Shown: positions 9,526 to 19,590 of the stretch, in pieces
Layout: every line of letters starts with the position of its first letter
How positions within the stretch are numbered: the stretch's first letter is position 1
Assembly (NCBI GenBank): GCA_003427395.1
Contig: BFEA01000309.1
Span: forward strand, 1,845,755-1,891,145
From: Chara braunii
Taxonomy: Eukaryota > Streptophyta > Charophyceae > Charales > Characeae
DNA: 45,391 bases
Direction of reading: 5' to 3'
Position numbers and translations under genes: made by a program
The notes under the pieces: generated by a model
Database searches by the model: none
Told to the model about the DNA's origin: nothing
What the model saw: the letters and a program-made list of their open reading frames with translations, nothing else

Positions 9526-10013
9526 CTCACACTGCGGTAGCAAATCCGTATAAATTGCGAAAATGGGTTGGGCCAAATTGGGGTATTTGGGACGTTTCAG
9601 GTCACACCGCGTTCACACCGCGTTCCGTTTCGCTAAAGACACAGTCGCTACCAAGCCATCAGGGTGCTGCTGTTTGGGGTTTCCAGTCACACAGAAGTAA
9701 CCCCAAATATAGAACGTACATTTTTTTTTTTATATTTTATTTAATTCTGCCTTTTTCCTTTTTCAATTGATACCCGGTGTAAATCTTCGTTTTCAACTTT
9801 GCATTCATTTATGAAAATTAATTAAAAAAAGAATAAGGATTTTGCGATAACCTCTGGAGGTTACCGCAAATTCCTCGACCCCGTGGCCAGGCAGACCGCT
9901 GACAAATAGGTTTGCGAATGGGGTGTTTGGGGTCGGAACCATTGTGTGTGACGAGACGTGTGCACATTTTTTTGGGAGTTTTATGGTTTTGGTACCTAGT
10001 GTGAGCGTGCCCT
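9518..10013. mobile_element. Candidate non-autonomous DNA transposon, 496 bp
   Basis: Bounded by a perfect 16-bp terminal inverted repeat, AGGGCACGCTCACACT at 9518-9533 and its complement at 9998-10013. The inside has no transposase frame; it has T-rich tracts and CACACCGCGTTC repeated twice near 9603-9625. A third copy of the terminus with two mismatches lies at 10276-10291, so a longer or neighbouring copy is possible. A clear target duplication was not found, and the left end abuts the SINE-like module. Confidence 0.6.
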
Positions 10014-10483
10014 GACCTAGGCTCTTGGGTTGTACTGGTATTTTTCATTTTTTCGGGTCGTGTTTTTTTTTTTTTTTGGCTAAAACGAGTGCACATTTTG
10101 GCAGTGTTTGCAATCTTCAATTTTTTGCGGGACTGCACTTCCCCAAATCACACAGACATTTTCCAACCCCGCCTACACGTACCTGACAGTAATCGCGTCC
10201 ACACGAAAAACCCCGCCTACACGTACCTGGCCGTAATCGCGGCAATTGCATCCACAAAGAAGTGCGAAAAGTGGCAGTGTGAGTATGCCCTGAGGTAGAC
10301 CCGTTGGCCACTCCACGTTCTCCAGGGTACTAGGCCTACGTAGGTCATGGAACGGACAGAGTTCTTGTGAAGACATAGACGCATGCCTTCAGTCAGCCGC
10401 GGCAGATGCGGGGCGGAAGATGCGGGGGAGATAGCGGAAGCATCGACATTTTCGAGGTCGACCGTATCGCTCACGGGATTTGC
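10014..10483. repeat. Related element debris with a 44-bp-period duplication
   Basis: AACCCCGCCTACACGTACCT occurs at 10165 and again at 10209, followed each time by a TAATCGCG phrase. The segment ends with a degenerate copy (10276-10291) of the 16-bp terminus of the preceding element. It is probably part of a second, older copy. No coding evidence to 10483. Confidence 0.5.
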
Positions 10484-10631
10484 TTCCTCGCATCAGGGCA
10501 TCACCATCGTGGCATCGCCCCCAACTCTCTGCATGACTGGAGGGAACATCTATTTGCCACCACTATCGGCCTTGAGTACGACTTTTTCCCTACATCGTTT
10601 GTCTTTCTCTCAGATCGACCATCTTCAGGGC

Positions 10632-10685
<54 letters not shown>

Positions 10686-10751
10686 GCAACGGGAGCGGAA
10701 TCTGCAGCGACGTCCACGTGGCACGAAGAGAGAGAGAGAGAGAGAGAGAGN

Positions 10752-10813
<62 letters not shown>

Positions 10814-10955
10814 TGCGCAACGTCTCTCATCCACCATATGAGAGGAGGAGAAACTTACTCATTCTCCTCGCTCCTTCGCCCCTCCAGTGTTTCTCTCATC
10901 ACGACAGTCAGTGTTGCCAACAACGGTATTACAAGGGATGCGGTTCGAGACGCTC
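10484..10955. repeat. ~0.5-kb direct repeat, copy A
   Basis: From TTCCTCGCATCAGGGC to GAGACGCTC this matches 12732-13228, including CCTCGCATCAGGGCATCACC at the start and shared segments between the GA tracts. Two GA microsatellites lie inside (about 10635-10683 and 10728-10807). The second contains the single undetermined base of the window at 10751. Open frames across it are GA/CT read-through and not genes. Confidence 0.85.
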
Positions 10956-11978
10956 CGTCCTTCGCTAAGGTCGCCGAGACCATCTTCAACGTGCTGCATG
11001 GTAGGTGCACTCATGACAGCTTATCACTTCTCTCGTCTTCGCTCCAACATCCACTCCCTATTTGCCACTTTTTCTTCTTCCTACACATATGATCATCATT
11101 ATGCGATCTGAACACATTTTCGGTCGCTTTTTCTCCCTTTCACATATCCGCTGGTTTTGTTACCTCCCTTTTTGTCATTTCCTCCCATCTAAACTAAAGC
11201 AGTTGCTTCGTGGATTCCCATTCTGATTGTTGTGTGCCCTCTATCTCTGTCCTCCTGTTCGTCTTTCTCTGCCTTTGCTTTTGTATCTCTGCCCTGGTCC
11301 TCGTGCTCCTACAAATCCCTGTCCTTTTGATTGAATTCCTACACTCCCCTCTGTCTTTTGTATGTGTTGTTCTTATGCCCTTCTCTATATAAGCCGATCT
11401 TTGTCCTCCCCTTGTATTGTCCTTATATGTATGCAAGTTTTGGGCCCCTGTCTGTATGTTTACTTACGTTACTGGATGCTTTTTTCATCAGTGCAGAGAG
11501 AAATGCACTTCCACGCTTTGCATGCCTTGTCCGTACTTGTCGCGCTTGTGATGACGATCATGATGCTTTTTCCTGTTTTTCTCACGTTAAGACAAACGCA
11601 TCGATAGAAACGTGAACTATGTGGTGAGCTTCGGCTGATGTCGGTTGCCTCTATGTCCCCGAACTATGTGGAGTGGAAATACCTTGCCAAAGTCGGTCCT
11701 TACAAACAATCATTAATGCCTACAACTGTCGTTTGTACACCGCGACACTCATCGGGAGGGGGAGTGTACTTGGAAAAACTTGTGTTAATGCCTTTGTCAC
11801 AAATTCACACCGTAGGTGGCGGTCTCCTGTGTTTTTTTTTTTTTTTTTTTTTTTTTCGTTGTAGGTGGCGCTCTGATGTTTTTTTTTATAATTTTTTTTT
11901 CTGTACTCAAGGTTAGTTGCGAGTTGTTGTATGTTTTCTTCTATATTCGTTATGTTTGTGCGTCTGATTTACCTGCTT
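10956..11978. other. Spacer between the direct repeats, no gene seen
   Basis: T-rich unique sequence with poly-T runs near 11829-11856 and 11879-11900. The sequence GTAGGTGGCG(G/C)TCT is present twice around those runs (11812 and 11862), which is a short local duplication. No frame shows protein-like composition. Confidence 0.5.
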
Positions 11979-12067
11979 CACCCGAATACAACGCACAACC
12001 ATTATTGATATTTAGACTTAACGATCCTGCGAATACAGCTACAATGACCGTGCGTTGTATTCGGGTG
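11979..12067. repeat. Inverted repeat with 18-bp perfect arms
   Basis: CACCCGAATACAACGCAC at 11979-11996 is the exact complement of 12050-12067, with a 53-bp loop. Related single arms occur at 12177-12195 (CCCCGAACACAACGCGC) and 13996-14010 (TTCACCCGAATAGAA). This points to the termini of a small DNA element family and not a terminator. Confidence 0.75.
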
Positions 12068-12199
12068 ACGAAGGATAGTGATTATCCGAAAACAAGAAGA
12101 AAAAGGATGTTTCCCTGACATGTTTTGCTTTGTTGTTGTTTTTCATGCATCCGTCTCTAAGACTCTTTTACTCTGTTCCCCCGAACACAACGCGCCCTG

Positions 12200-12596
12200 A
12201 TTATGGTTGTACCGAACCGGAAATATAGCTTGTATACGTTCATTTTCATGTCTCTGTGGCTAACTCCCTCGGTCGCTGCTGCCTCGTCTCTCACTATAGG
12301 TCGGTACTACATTTTTCTCTCTCTCTTGATTGCTTGCTGCTGCCGTGTTTCTCACTATCACTCGCTCGCTCGCTTCCTTTGTTACTGGTCGATTTTAGCG
12401 TCTCGTCTTACCATTTACCACTCGGTAGATGTTGCTCTCTATGGGCATCGATTGATCTGTCACTAGCACTCTCTCGATATTAGTCGTCGGATGTTACTCG
12501 GTTGATAACTGGCACTAGGTCGCTCTGCTCTCTCTTAGATCGGTCGTCCGCATGTTGCCTCCTCGTTGAGATACTCTCCCTCTCTCTCTCTCTCTT

Positions 12597-12605
<9 letters not shown>
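12200..12605. other. Non-coding spacer with CT-rich stretches
   Basis: Degenerate repeats of TCTCACTAT / CACTCGGT type phrases (for example near 12289, 12349 and 12419). No coding support. Confidence 0.4.

Positions 12606-12671
<66 letters not shown>
12606..12671. repeat. CA microsatellite
   Basis: About 33 CA units directly after a CT tract, giving a compound CT/CA microsatellite. Confidence 0.95.
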
Positions 12672-12672
<1 letters not shown>

Positions 12673-12731
12673 CACCACACTTACCCACTACACGCACACC
12701 GCTCACTGACATTATATGTGCCTTTTTTTTT

Positions 12732-12868
12732 TTCCTCGCATCAGGGCATCACCATCGCCCCCACCTCTGTGCATGACTATCGGGAACATTTATTTGCCAC
12801 CACTGTGGCCTTAAGTATGGCTTTTTCTCTACATCGTTAGTCTGTCTCTCAGATCGACCATCTCCAGG

Positions 12869-12934
<66 letters not shown>

Positions 12935-13020
12935 AAGAAAAAGAGGCAACGGGAGCATAATCTGCAGCGATGTCCACGTGGCACGAAGAGAGAGAGAGAG
13001 AAAGAGAGAGAGAGATAGAG

Positions 13021-13080
<60 letters not shown>

Positions 13081-13228
13081 GAAGAGTGCGGAGGGTCTCT
13101 CATCCACCATATGAGAGGAGGAGAAACTGACTCATTCTCCTCGCTCCTTCGTCCCTCCAGTGTCTCTCTCATCGCGACAGTCAGTGTTGCCAGCAACGGT
13201 ATTACAAGGGATGTGGTTCGAGACGCTC
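12732..13228. repeat. ~0.5-kb direct repeat, copy B
   Basis: Second copy of 10484-10955, same orientation, about 2.2 kb away. Inside it are a GA tract (~12871-12931), a GA tract that has partly turned into GATA (~13011-13058) and the shared block ending GAGACGCTC. The ends do not look like LTRs (no TG...CA). Confidence 0.85.
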
Positions 13229-13902
13229 TTTGTTTTCGTTTCTGCAAGGTGTTCGGCTGATAACGTTTTGTGGTTCTATCTGACACGTACTTTGAAGTGG
13301 CAAATATTACGTAGCTTTCGTATTTTCTTCGGGATGGATTTATATGGCTCTTTGTTTTCAGTCCATGGCAAAAAGTTTTACATTGCCTCGCGATTTTTGC
13401 GCATTCTCTCTTAGGGATCTTTTTTCGGTTCATTGTCCATGTTGATTGTTTTTGTCCTTCCAATGCCTTGTGTCTTTTGCATTCATAAATTCCAGGAACG
13501 TTCTTCGTGCTTCATTGTCCTGTTGCTTCAGTGATTGGGTTTCTGTTTGCTCTGCTGCTGTTCCTGCTGGTGTTTGTCGCGCTGTTGTTTTACGTCCAAG
13601 GTAAGTCTTCGTCTCTCTCACCACCCTCCTTCGTGTCCTCCTCCATCTTGTTTTAGTCCGTTGATGTTTGCCATTTTCTTGTCCTTCTTGTTCTTCTCCT
13701 CCATCTCGTCCTACAGGAAGCAGAGAGTCAGAGTCGCCCGTCTCGCTCATTACGTAACATTTGCCAATTCAAAGTACGTGGTAGATATAACCACAAAATG
13801 GTATCAGTCTAACACCTTGAGTGACGATGGGGAGGGGATGTATAATACGGAGAGCAGCAGAAAAGAGGTGGAAAGGAGCAGTACAGTGATGACTATGACG
13901 GG

Positions 13903-13934
<32 letters not shown>

Positions 13935-14370
13935 GATGATGATGATAGGCTGTTGGTTTGACCATCGGGCGTTACTGCTGAATGACTACTTCCGTCTTCA
14001 CCCGAATAGAATGCCTGGTCGTTGTCGTTGAATGACATTTTTGCCGCCTCCACCTATCTCTCCTCCTCCGTCTCCTTCCTCTTCCCTCCTCCTTTCTCTC
14101 CTACATCCCCTCCTCGACATCCTCCTTTGTGTGCGCCTGCTTCTCGTCAACCTCCTGCCTCCCATTGTTAGAACGATGATCACCTTACATGGATGCACGT
14201 TATTCACATGCATGCATGCATGCACGCTACAGAAACTCCGACTTATAAATACTTTGTTTGACGATATATATGTTTATTCTTTCGGTGTGAAGTTGGACTT
14301 ATGTTTGCTATCCGATTGATTGTAGTGTGTAACACGTTAGGAAATAAAATTTTCGGTTAAGTGATCATGG
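13229..14370. other. Spacer, no confident gene
   Basis: It contains a GAT trinucleotide tract at about 13903-13947. A 106-codon minus-strand frame (13750-13430) is rich in E, R, K and T. It has a loosely protein-like start but no splice or promoter support, so it is not called as a gene. A GCATGCAT run lies near 14209-14223. Confidence 0.4.
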
Positions 14371-14821
14371 TATGTTGAGTGGCCTTCTCCACAGAGGGGA
14401 AGGAAGCGGAACTTGTCCCGCTTGTTGTGATTAGTTGTACCCCTATCCCCGTGTGTCATATCGAGCCACTTGCACATACCCAAAAGGCAAAGAGGCAAAG
14501 AGAAAAGGAAGGGAACAACCAAATATAACAAAACATGGGGTATGTTTTTTTTTTTTTTTTGAGTTCTGAAGCGTTTATTTGCTTTTTTTTTTTTTTTTTT
14601 TAATAATTCTGAAGAATTCATTGTTATAATTCGTCAGGATTCGTTCACGCTGACAACAACGTTTGACTACGAGGTATAGGGTCTCGGTCTACCGCTCTCG
14701 AAATGTGCAAAACGAGAGTGAATCTTCCGCTAGAACATGGACAGATACACCTGTATGTTGAGTGACCTTCTCCACAGAGGGGAAGGAAATGAAACTTGTC
14801 CCGCTTGTTGTGATTAGTTGT
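14371..14821. repeat. Two direct copies of a ~69-bp sequence
   Basis: TATGTTGAGTGRCCTTCTCC ... TTAGTTGT occurs at 14371-14439 and at 14753-14821. Between them are two poly-T tracts (near 14547 and 14586). A phrase at about 14697-14738 (GTGCAAAACGAGAGTGAATC...GCTAGAAC) recurs in two forms at 23729-23768 and 23900-23945. Confidence 0.75.
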
Positions 14822-14832
14822 GCCACCATCGT

Positions 14833-15960
14833 CCTATTCCAAAGTTAGTGGCCTTCTCCTCTCGCTCTCTATCCCACCATCGACGTGTTCCTATTGTCCA
14901 TGCAATACCCTGCATCAACAGAAAAATTCCCACGAGAAATGAAAGTTGAAAAAATATTCCATTAAAAAAAAATCCTTCATATTTATAAATTATCATTCCA
15001 ATGTTTGTCCAATTCTAAAATTTTCAGTTTTATTTGATAAGTTTCCGTCTAAATATGAGTTTTCCCTTCCAACTACATCTATTTGTTCAATCTGGAATGG
15101 GAGTCTGGATGAGTTTATGAAATGTTTTAATTAAACTTTCATTCTACTACAACAAATATCTTCTAATTTAGATTGGATTAACCTATTTATGACTGAAAAT
15201 CCTTACTTAGAATATTAGTCCAATTAAAATATTTCATGAACTCATCCAGACTTTCATTCCATCTCTAGCATCTAGTTCAAATAAGAAGGGATACCCCATT
15301 ATTGGAAGGAAAGTTTTCAAGTAAGACGGAAAATTTTAAAATTGGAATGATATTTTTTAAGATAGAATGAAATTTAAAATTTAGAATGTAATTTTACTAT
15401 AGAATGATTATTTAATTATGAAAAAATTTTCTGTTGATGAGTAGAAGGGCATCATCATTCAAAACAAGCAGAGACGGAGGAGGAGACCTCCACCATCGCC
15501 CTGTTCCAAAGTTAGCGGCCTTCTCCTCTCGCTCTCTGTCCCACCATCGACGTGTTCCTATTGTCTATGCAATACCCTGTATGAGTAGAAGGGCATTATC
15601 GTTCAAACAAGCGGAGGCGGAGGAGGTGGACGAGGAGGAGGCGGCCCCCCACCATTACCCTGTTCCAAAGTCAGTGACCTTCTCCTTCCGCTCTCTGTCC
15701 CACCATTGACGTGTTCCTATTGTCCATGAATACCATGCATGAGTAGAAGGGCATCATCGTTCAAACAAGCAGAGGCGGAGGAGGTGGACGAGGAGCAAGT
15801 GGCCCCCACCATCGCCCTGTTCCAATGTCAGTGGCCTTCTCTTCTCGCTCTTTGTTCCACCATCGACGTGTTGCTATTGTGCATGCAATACCCTACATGA
15901 GTAGAAGAGCATCATCGTTCAAACAAGCAGAGGCGGAGGAGGTGGACGAGGAAGAGGCTC
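14833..15960 (+). repeat. ~144-158-bp tandem array, partly coding-like
   Basis: Units start with ATGAGTAGAAG at 15437, 15581, 15739 and 15897, plus an older partial unit at 14833-14915 that is separated from the rest by an inserted MITE. Each unit contains a purine-rich half (AAGCAGAGGCGGAGGAGG) and a half reading CCACCATCGACGTGTT. In one frame the units encode MSRRASSFKQAEAEEVDEEEA-type sequence, and the last unit runs on to TERK before a possible GTAGGA donor. They could be duplicated exon material, but frames and unit lengths drift (144 versus 158 bp), so no protein is called. Confidence 0.8.
14916..15436. mobile_element. 521-bp foldback MITE inserted in the tandem array
   Basis: Ends are CAACAGAAAA and TTTTCTGTTG. 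AT flanks both sides (14914-14915 and 15437-15438), whereas other array units read GCATGAGTAG without the insert, so the empty site contains one AT. The interior is strongly A+T-rich and forms a long imperfect hairpin. For example AGTCTGGATGAGTTTATGAA near 15101 pairs with its near-complement around 15233-15253, and ATCATTCCAAT near 14991 pairs with ATTGGAATGAT at 15341. No transposase is encoded. The superfamily is uncertain; a 2-bp AT duplication fits few families. Confidence 0.85.
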
Positions 15961-16399
15961 ACAGAGAGGGGGATGGTGAGGAGATGACAGAGAGAAAGGT
16001 AGGAAACTGCAAAAACTCTGTGAAAAATGTGCAAAAACTCTGAGAAAAACAATTGCTAGTAAATAGAGACCAAGATAGGCAGCCTATTACCATCCTTATT
16101 TTTTTAAATAAAACAAAGTTGCCAGCTTATTGCCCGAATTGATATTCCTTTGTGTCTCCCCCTCTCGATGCCCTGTATGTGTTTGTGTCTTATTACACGT
16201 ATCACAATCCAATCGCTGATTAGACTGGTTACATCACTAATATATGTCTTTGTTTCATTTTTTCGATTTTAATTGTTTATTTTGTGTAGGGTCTCCACAA
16301 GTCACAACTGCTTGAAAGGTGAATCTGATACGCAGTTGGTTGTTTGTCGCTCGAGCAATCAAACAGTTATAGTCTTATATTTCTAATTCATTCCAAGCT

Positions 16400-17055
16400 A
16401 TGGCAGGTGATGGTCAATCGTGGAGACCTGATTTGCCAGATGCTCGTCATGGTTTTATTCGCATGATGGTAGATGAACAAAAAGAAATGACAATCGCCTT
16501 ACGAAAAGTACATTCCATCATATTCCGGAAGAGCATCCAGGTGAGAGGTGAGAGTTGTGGGTGTTATACTCACAACAATCAAAACTTATTTGCATAGTGA
16601 GATCATGGGTAGAAAGTGATAAACGATCAAATATCAAAATTTACATCAAGAGTTATGGAAGCTCTGAGTTCTTTGGGAAATCATGGCTGTCACGCAGAGG
16701 ATCTGCCCTCCATCACTTTGCGTTGGTCATTGGTGAGAGAGTGAAGCAAGATATGTCAAACAACTCTCATTGCATGACAATTCTGCAAGACTACTCTAAT
16801 ACTTTCGGTGATCCGGAGCAAGCCGTGCACATTCCTAGTATCTCCAGACTAGGATTGATGAATGTCATTGTATATCGAGACATTGGTAGTTCACCTGGGA
16901 CAGAAGAACAAGGAGGTTCTTCTTCAAGGAGGGACCGGAAGAGGAGAGTGACAGATATGCAAGGAAAAGTAAACACAGTGACATTTGTGAAGTGTCCTCG
17001 CTGTGGTCACAATTTTGATATTTCACATGTCGTTGGTGCAAGTAAAGATGGGTGA
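16400..17055 (+). CDS. Small unknown gene, probable three exons, C-terminal CxxC
   Basis: Not recognised. Exon 1 (16400-16540) starts at an ATG (MAGDGQSWRPDLPDARHGF) and ends at the strong donor CAG|GTGAGA. Exon 2 (16613-16732) follows the acceptor GGGTAG in phase 0, reads KVINDQISKFTSRVMEAL... and ends at TTG|GTGAGA. The third part is open to a TGA at 17055. Its start is less certain: an AG at 16817-16818 gives phase 0. It contains a Ser/Arg-rich stretch (SSSRRDRKRR) and CPRCGHNFDISH near the C-terminus, a single zinc-ribbon-like knuckle. About 166 residues if this model holds. The WRPDLPDAR start is faintly like plant KIX-type N-termini, too weak to name. Alternatively these exons join the downstream cluster. 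Confidence 0.5.
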
Positions 17056-17667
17056 GACAATCCACTTTGTAGAGTTCTCTAAGAGAAAAAGAGACTGACT
17101 TGTTCATGTGCTGAACCTGTAATAATTTTGTACATTCATGTATCACTATGGTTTTTCAACTTCCCGTGCCGAAAAATCAGACAACACACTTGTGTATACA
17201 TATGTTTCATAGCGACCTGGTCACAGAAACAGTAATGAGACTGTGAACTGTGTACACTTCTCTAGGAGACAGAAAGAGTGACTCATCTATATAGTGAACA
17301 TCGAATAATTGTGTAGAGTCATGTATTGCTATCGGTTTTCAAATTGTTGTGGTGGTAATCAGACAATACATTTGTGTAAATGTACATGTCGTAACAACCT
17401 TGAACTCGTGATTGCTTGAACTTTTCTAGATGCATAAGTGGGCAAGGAGCTCGTGCCTGTCTGATTCATTACTTGTCTGTGCCCATTTCAGTTCGAATCG
17501 TGAGATCCAATGATGATACAAATTATGATATTGTTGCACGAATCTCTCTCTTGTTCTATATAACCATAGTGAAAATTCAAACCACATGTTATCACATGCT
17601 TATGTACTAACTAAATTTTTAGATTTGACATTATTAATTCAGCATGTATGTTGTTTTTGACATTTAG
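17056..17667. other. Non-coding stretch after the CxxC gene
   Basis: It contains an internal duplication. The phrases around GTGTATACATATG...TGTTTCATAG (about 17190-17215) and GTGTAAATGTACATGTCGTA (about 17374-17393) are each preceded by similar AATCAGACAA words, 175-200 bp apart. No confident exon; a short segment after an acceptor at 17429 (ATGCATAAGTGG) is open for 27 codons but has no supporting donor. Confidence 0.4.
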
Positions 17668-17727
17668 GTCATGAATCTGTTTATTAAGAATGAAGTTTTT
17701 ATGAAACTGACTGTCACGAAAAAAACA
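17668..17727 (+). CDS. Candidate exon A (20 codons), duplicate of exon B start
   Basis: Acceptor TTTAG, then GTC ATG AAT ... ACA and donor GTAAGA. Phase 0 at both ends, so it can be used or skipped without shifting the frame. The peptide VMNLFIKNEVFMKLTVTKKT parallels VMDRFYKNEVIEKVTVTKRR of exon B 391 bp downstream. This points to an exon duplication. Confidence 0.5.
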
Positions 17728-17822
17728 GTAAGAAGCAGGCTCACAGGTTTTTATTAAACAAGTATAAGTAAAAAAAATACTTCAGTGAACCGTAATATTG
17801 ATTCACATGGATAGGTATACCT

Positions 17823-17826
<4 letters not shown>

Positions 17827-17877
<51 letters not shown>
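17827..17877. repeat. GA microsatellite
   Basis: GA tract with one AA slip, located in the intron between candidate exons A and B. Confidence 0.95.
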
Positions 17878-18058
17878 CTTTTTGTAAAAAATACCCATTG
17901 AATGAAAAATATGTCAATATTTGTAGTTTTTTAATTTGATATTTTGTTACACTAAGTGAAGAAAAATTATAAAAATTAAATCTATTTCGTTATTTATTAG
18001 CTGACACCAGTGAGTTAAAAATTAATAACTAAATGTTTGTTTTATTCTTATCAAGCAG

Positions 18059-18220
18059 GTCATGGATCGTTTTTATAAGAATGAAGTCATTGAGAAAGTT
18101 ACTGTAACAAAACGAAGAACGAGGACTAGAATCACAAGACTCCTCGAAACAACAACATGTTTAGAAAACACCTCTATAAATCGTGATATTGATATGAATG
18201 GTCAGTTGGATGAGACAGAG
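18059..18220 (+). CDS. Candidate exon B (54 codons) of an unknown gene
   Basis: Acceptor CAAGCAG, phase 0, open for 54 codons, then donor GAG|GTAAGT, a perfect consensus, followed by a poly-T run. The peptide is basic in the first half (VTKRRTRTRITRLLE) and acidic at the end (DMNGQLDETE). The domain is not recognised. Splice signals and the similarity to exon A are the evidence. Confidence 0.6.
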
Positions 18221-19220
18221 GTAAGTTTTTTTTTTTTTTTTTTTCATTTATAAATATATATATTTTTGGTCAATTTGATCAATTTGTGAGCAACTTGCAG
18301 TTTAGTGATGTTGTTATACTCGTCAGGACGTCCCAAAATCTTGATTTCCTGTCTTGATTCTCTCGACTTAAGTCGGCTTACACTGTGCGTAAACACGTGA
18401 GTCTATTCATAACAACACCGTTGGTCAGTGATGGTACATTGTTTGTATAGGCTCTCAACCTTACCATGAATGTGATTCATGATATGTGTTTGTCAGAGAT
18501 TAGAGGTCAGCAGGTAGTGTTTCTTCCAAAGTTCCTTAGTTTATTAGAATGCAGTATTACAATGAGTCAAAGTACATGAAAAAATGTTGGGACATACATG
18601 TTTCATACAACATCAAAGCACATGCGATAGAGGTTTGATTTCCTCCAAACTGCGTTTCGTAAACTGCCACGTTGGTTTCCTTAAGGGTGTTCTTTCAGAC
18701 TTCATCCCTTCGTCTTTTCCTCCTTGCTATCAACCCACTTCCATTTCTACTTTTCTCCAGCATCTGGAACTGACGGTCCATGAAACCCATGCATCCTGTG
18801 AGAGGACTGAAGCATTCTTACCGATTGTGTGTATCATGTGGCCTAGTGTCTCTTTCACCCTACATTACCTTGCAGCATTAACCACCGGTATTTTGCATGT
18901 ACATCGGCCACGGGTCACTCACATTCACGCACCATGACTTTTGTTTGTGGCGCTAGTGAAGAGGTGGTTGCAGTAGTTCAATTTTTTTTGCACACAGTTC
19001 CAATATGACGGTTTCTTTACATCCCAAGCTGCACCGCCATTTGTATTCGACATTTCTAGTTAATATGCATCCTACTGTTAGGCTGGTACTATTCGACATC
19101 GGGATGCGAATCTTTTGTTTTACGAGCACCTTCTAGCATATTTGTAAGTGTCTATGAGCGTAACTTTTACAGGACGCCAATCTTTTGTTTTAGGAGCAGT
19201 TTATTATAATTCTTTTGCAG
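18221..19220. other. Intron-like stretch
   Basis: No supported exon. A 117-codon open frame at 18584-18937 lacks splice signals and coding character. A 71-bp-spaced duplication (CAATCTTTTGTTTTAGGAGCA and its variant, at 19107 and 19178) lies just before the next acceptor. Confidence 0.4.
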
Positions 19221-19409
19221 ATGTTTTTTTGTGATGTTGGTGATACTTGGAGTACAGTCGACAGAAAGGTGTACAAAAAAAACAAGTTTTTGAGGAGCAA
19301 TTCTCATATGTACTGGTTGGGAGACATTGAGAGGAGTAACCTGGAAGATGACATTGCGGAACCGTCTTCTCGAGCTTCGGGGGGAGAGAAACCAGATGTT
19401 GTCAATCAG
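19221..19409 (+). CDS. Candidate exon C (63 codons) of an unknown gene
   Basis: Acceptor TTCTTTTGCAG, open in phase 0 from MFFCDVGDTWSTVDRKVYKK to GEKPDVVNQ, then donor CAG|GTATGT. The middle is polar with SHMYWLGDIERSNLEDDI. A possible short terminal exon follows an acceptor at 19512 in the same phase and stops at 19590 (EKKRMIKICLCQELV...), which would be an alternative end. No homologue is recognised. Confidence 0.6.
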
Positions 19410-19590
19410 GTATGTAATCATTTTTTTAAAAATAATACATATGAAAACGTTTTTACTACCATTTGACATTATGCTTGTGTTGGGTATTAATGAGAGATTT
19501 TGTATTTTTCAGGAAAAAAAAAGAATGATAAAGATATGCCTCTGCCAAGAACTTGTTGTTACTGCAACCAATCATACCAGACATTCTTGA

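Noticed and set aside
10590-10841. Long Ser-Leu or Arg-Glu repeat proteins on both strands
   Set aside because: These are GA/CT microsatellites read in all frames; the N in the tract and equal openness on both strands show there is no coding content.
10484-13228. Direct repeats as LTRs of a second retrotransposon
   Set aside because: No TG...CA ends, no primer site or polypurine tract, and no coding sequence between them.
13430-13750. Charged 106-residue minus-strand frame
   Set aside because: Rich in T, R, E and K from a CT/TC-rich plus strand; no signals or recognised motif.
18584-18937. 117-residue plus-strand frame
   Set aside because: No splice or promoter signal, irregular composition, and it sits in an intron between two better exons.
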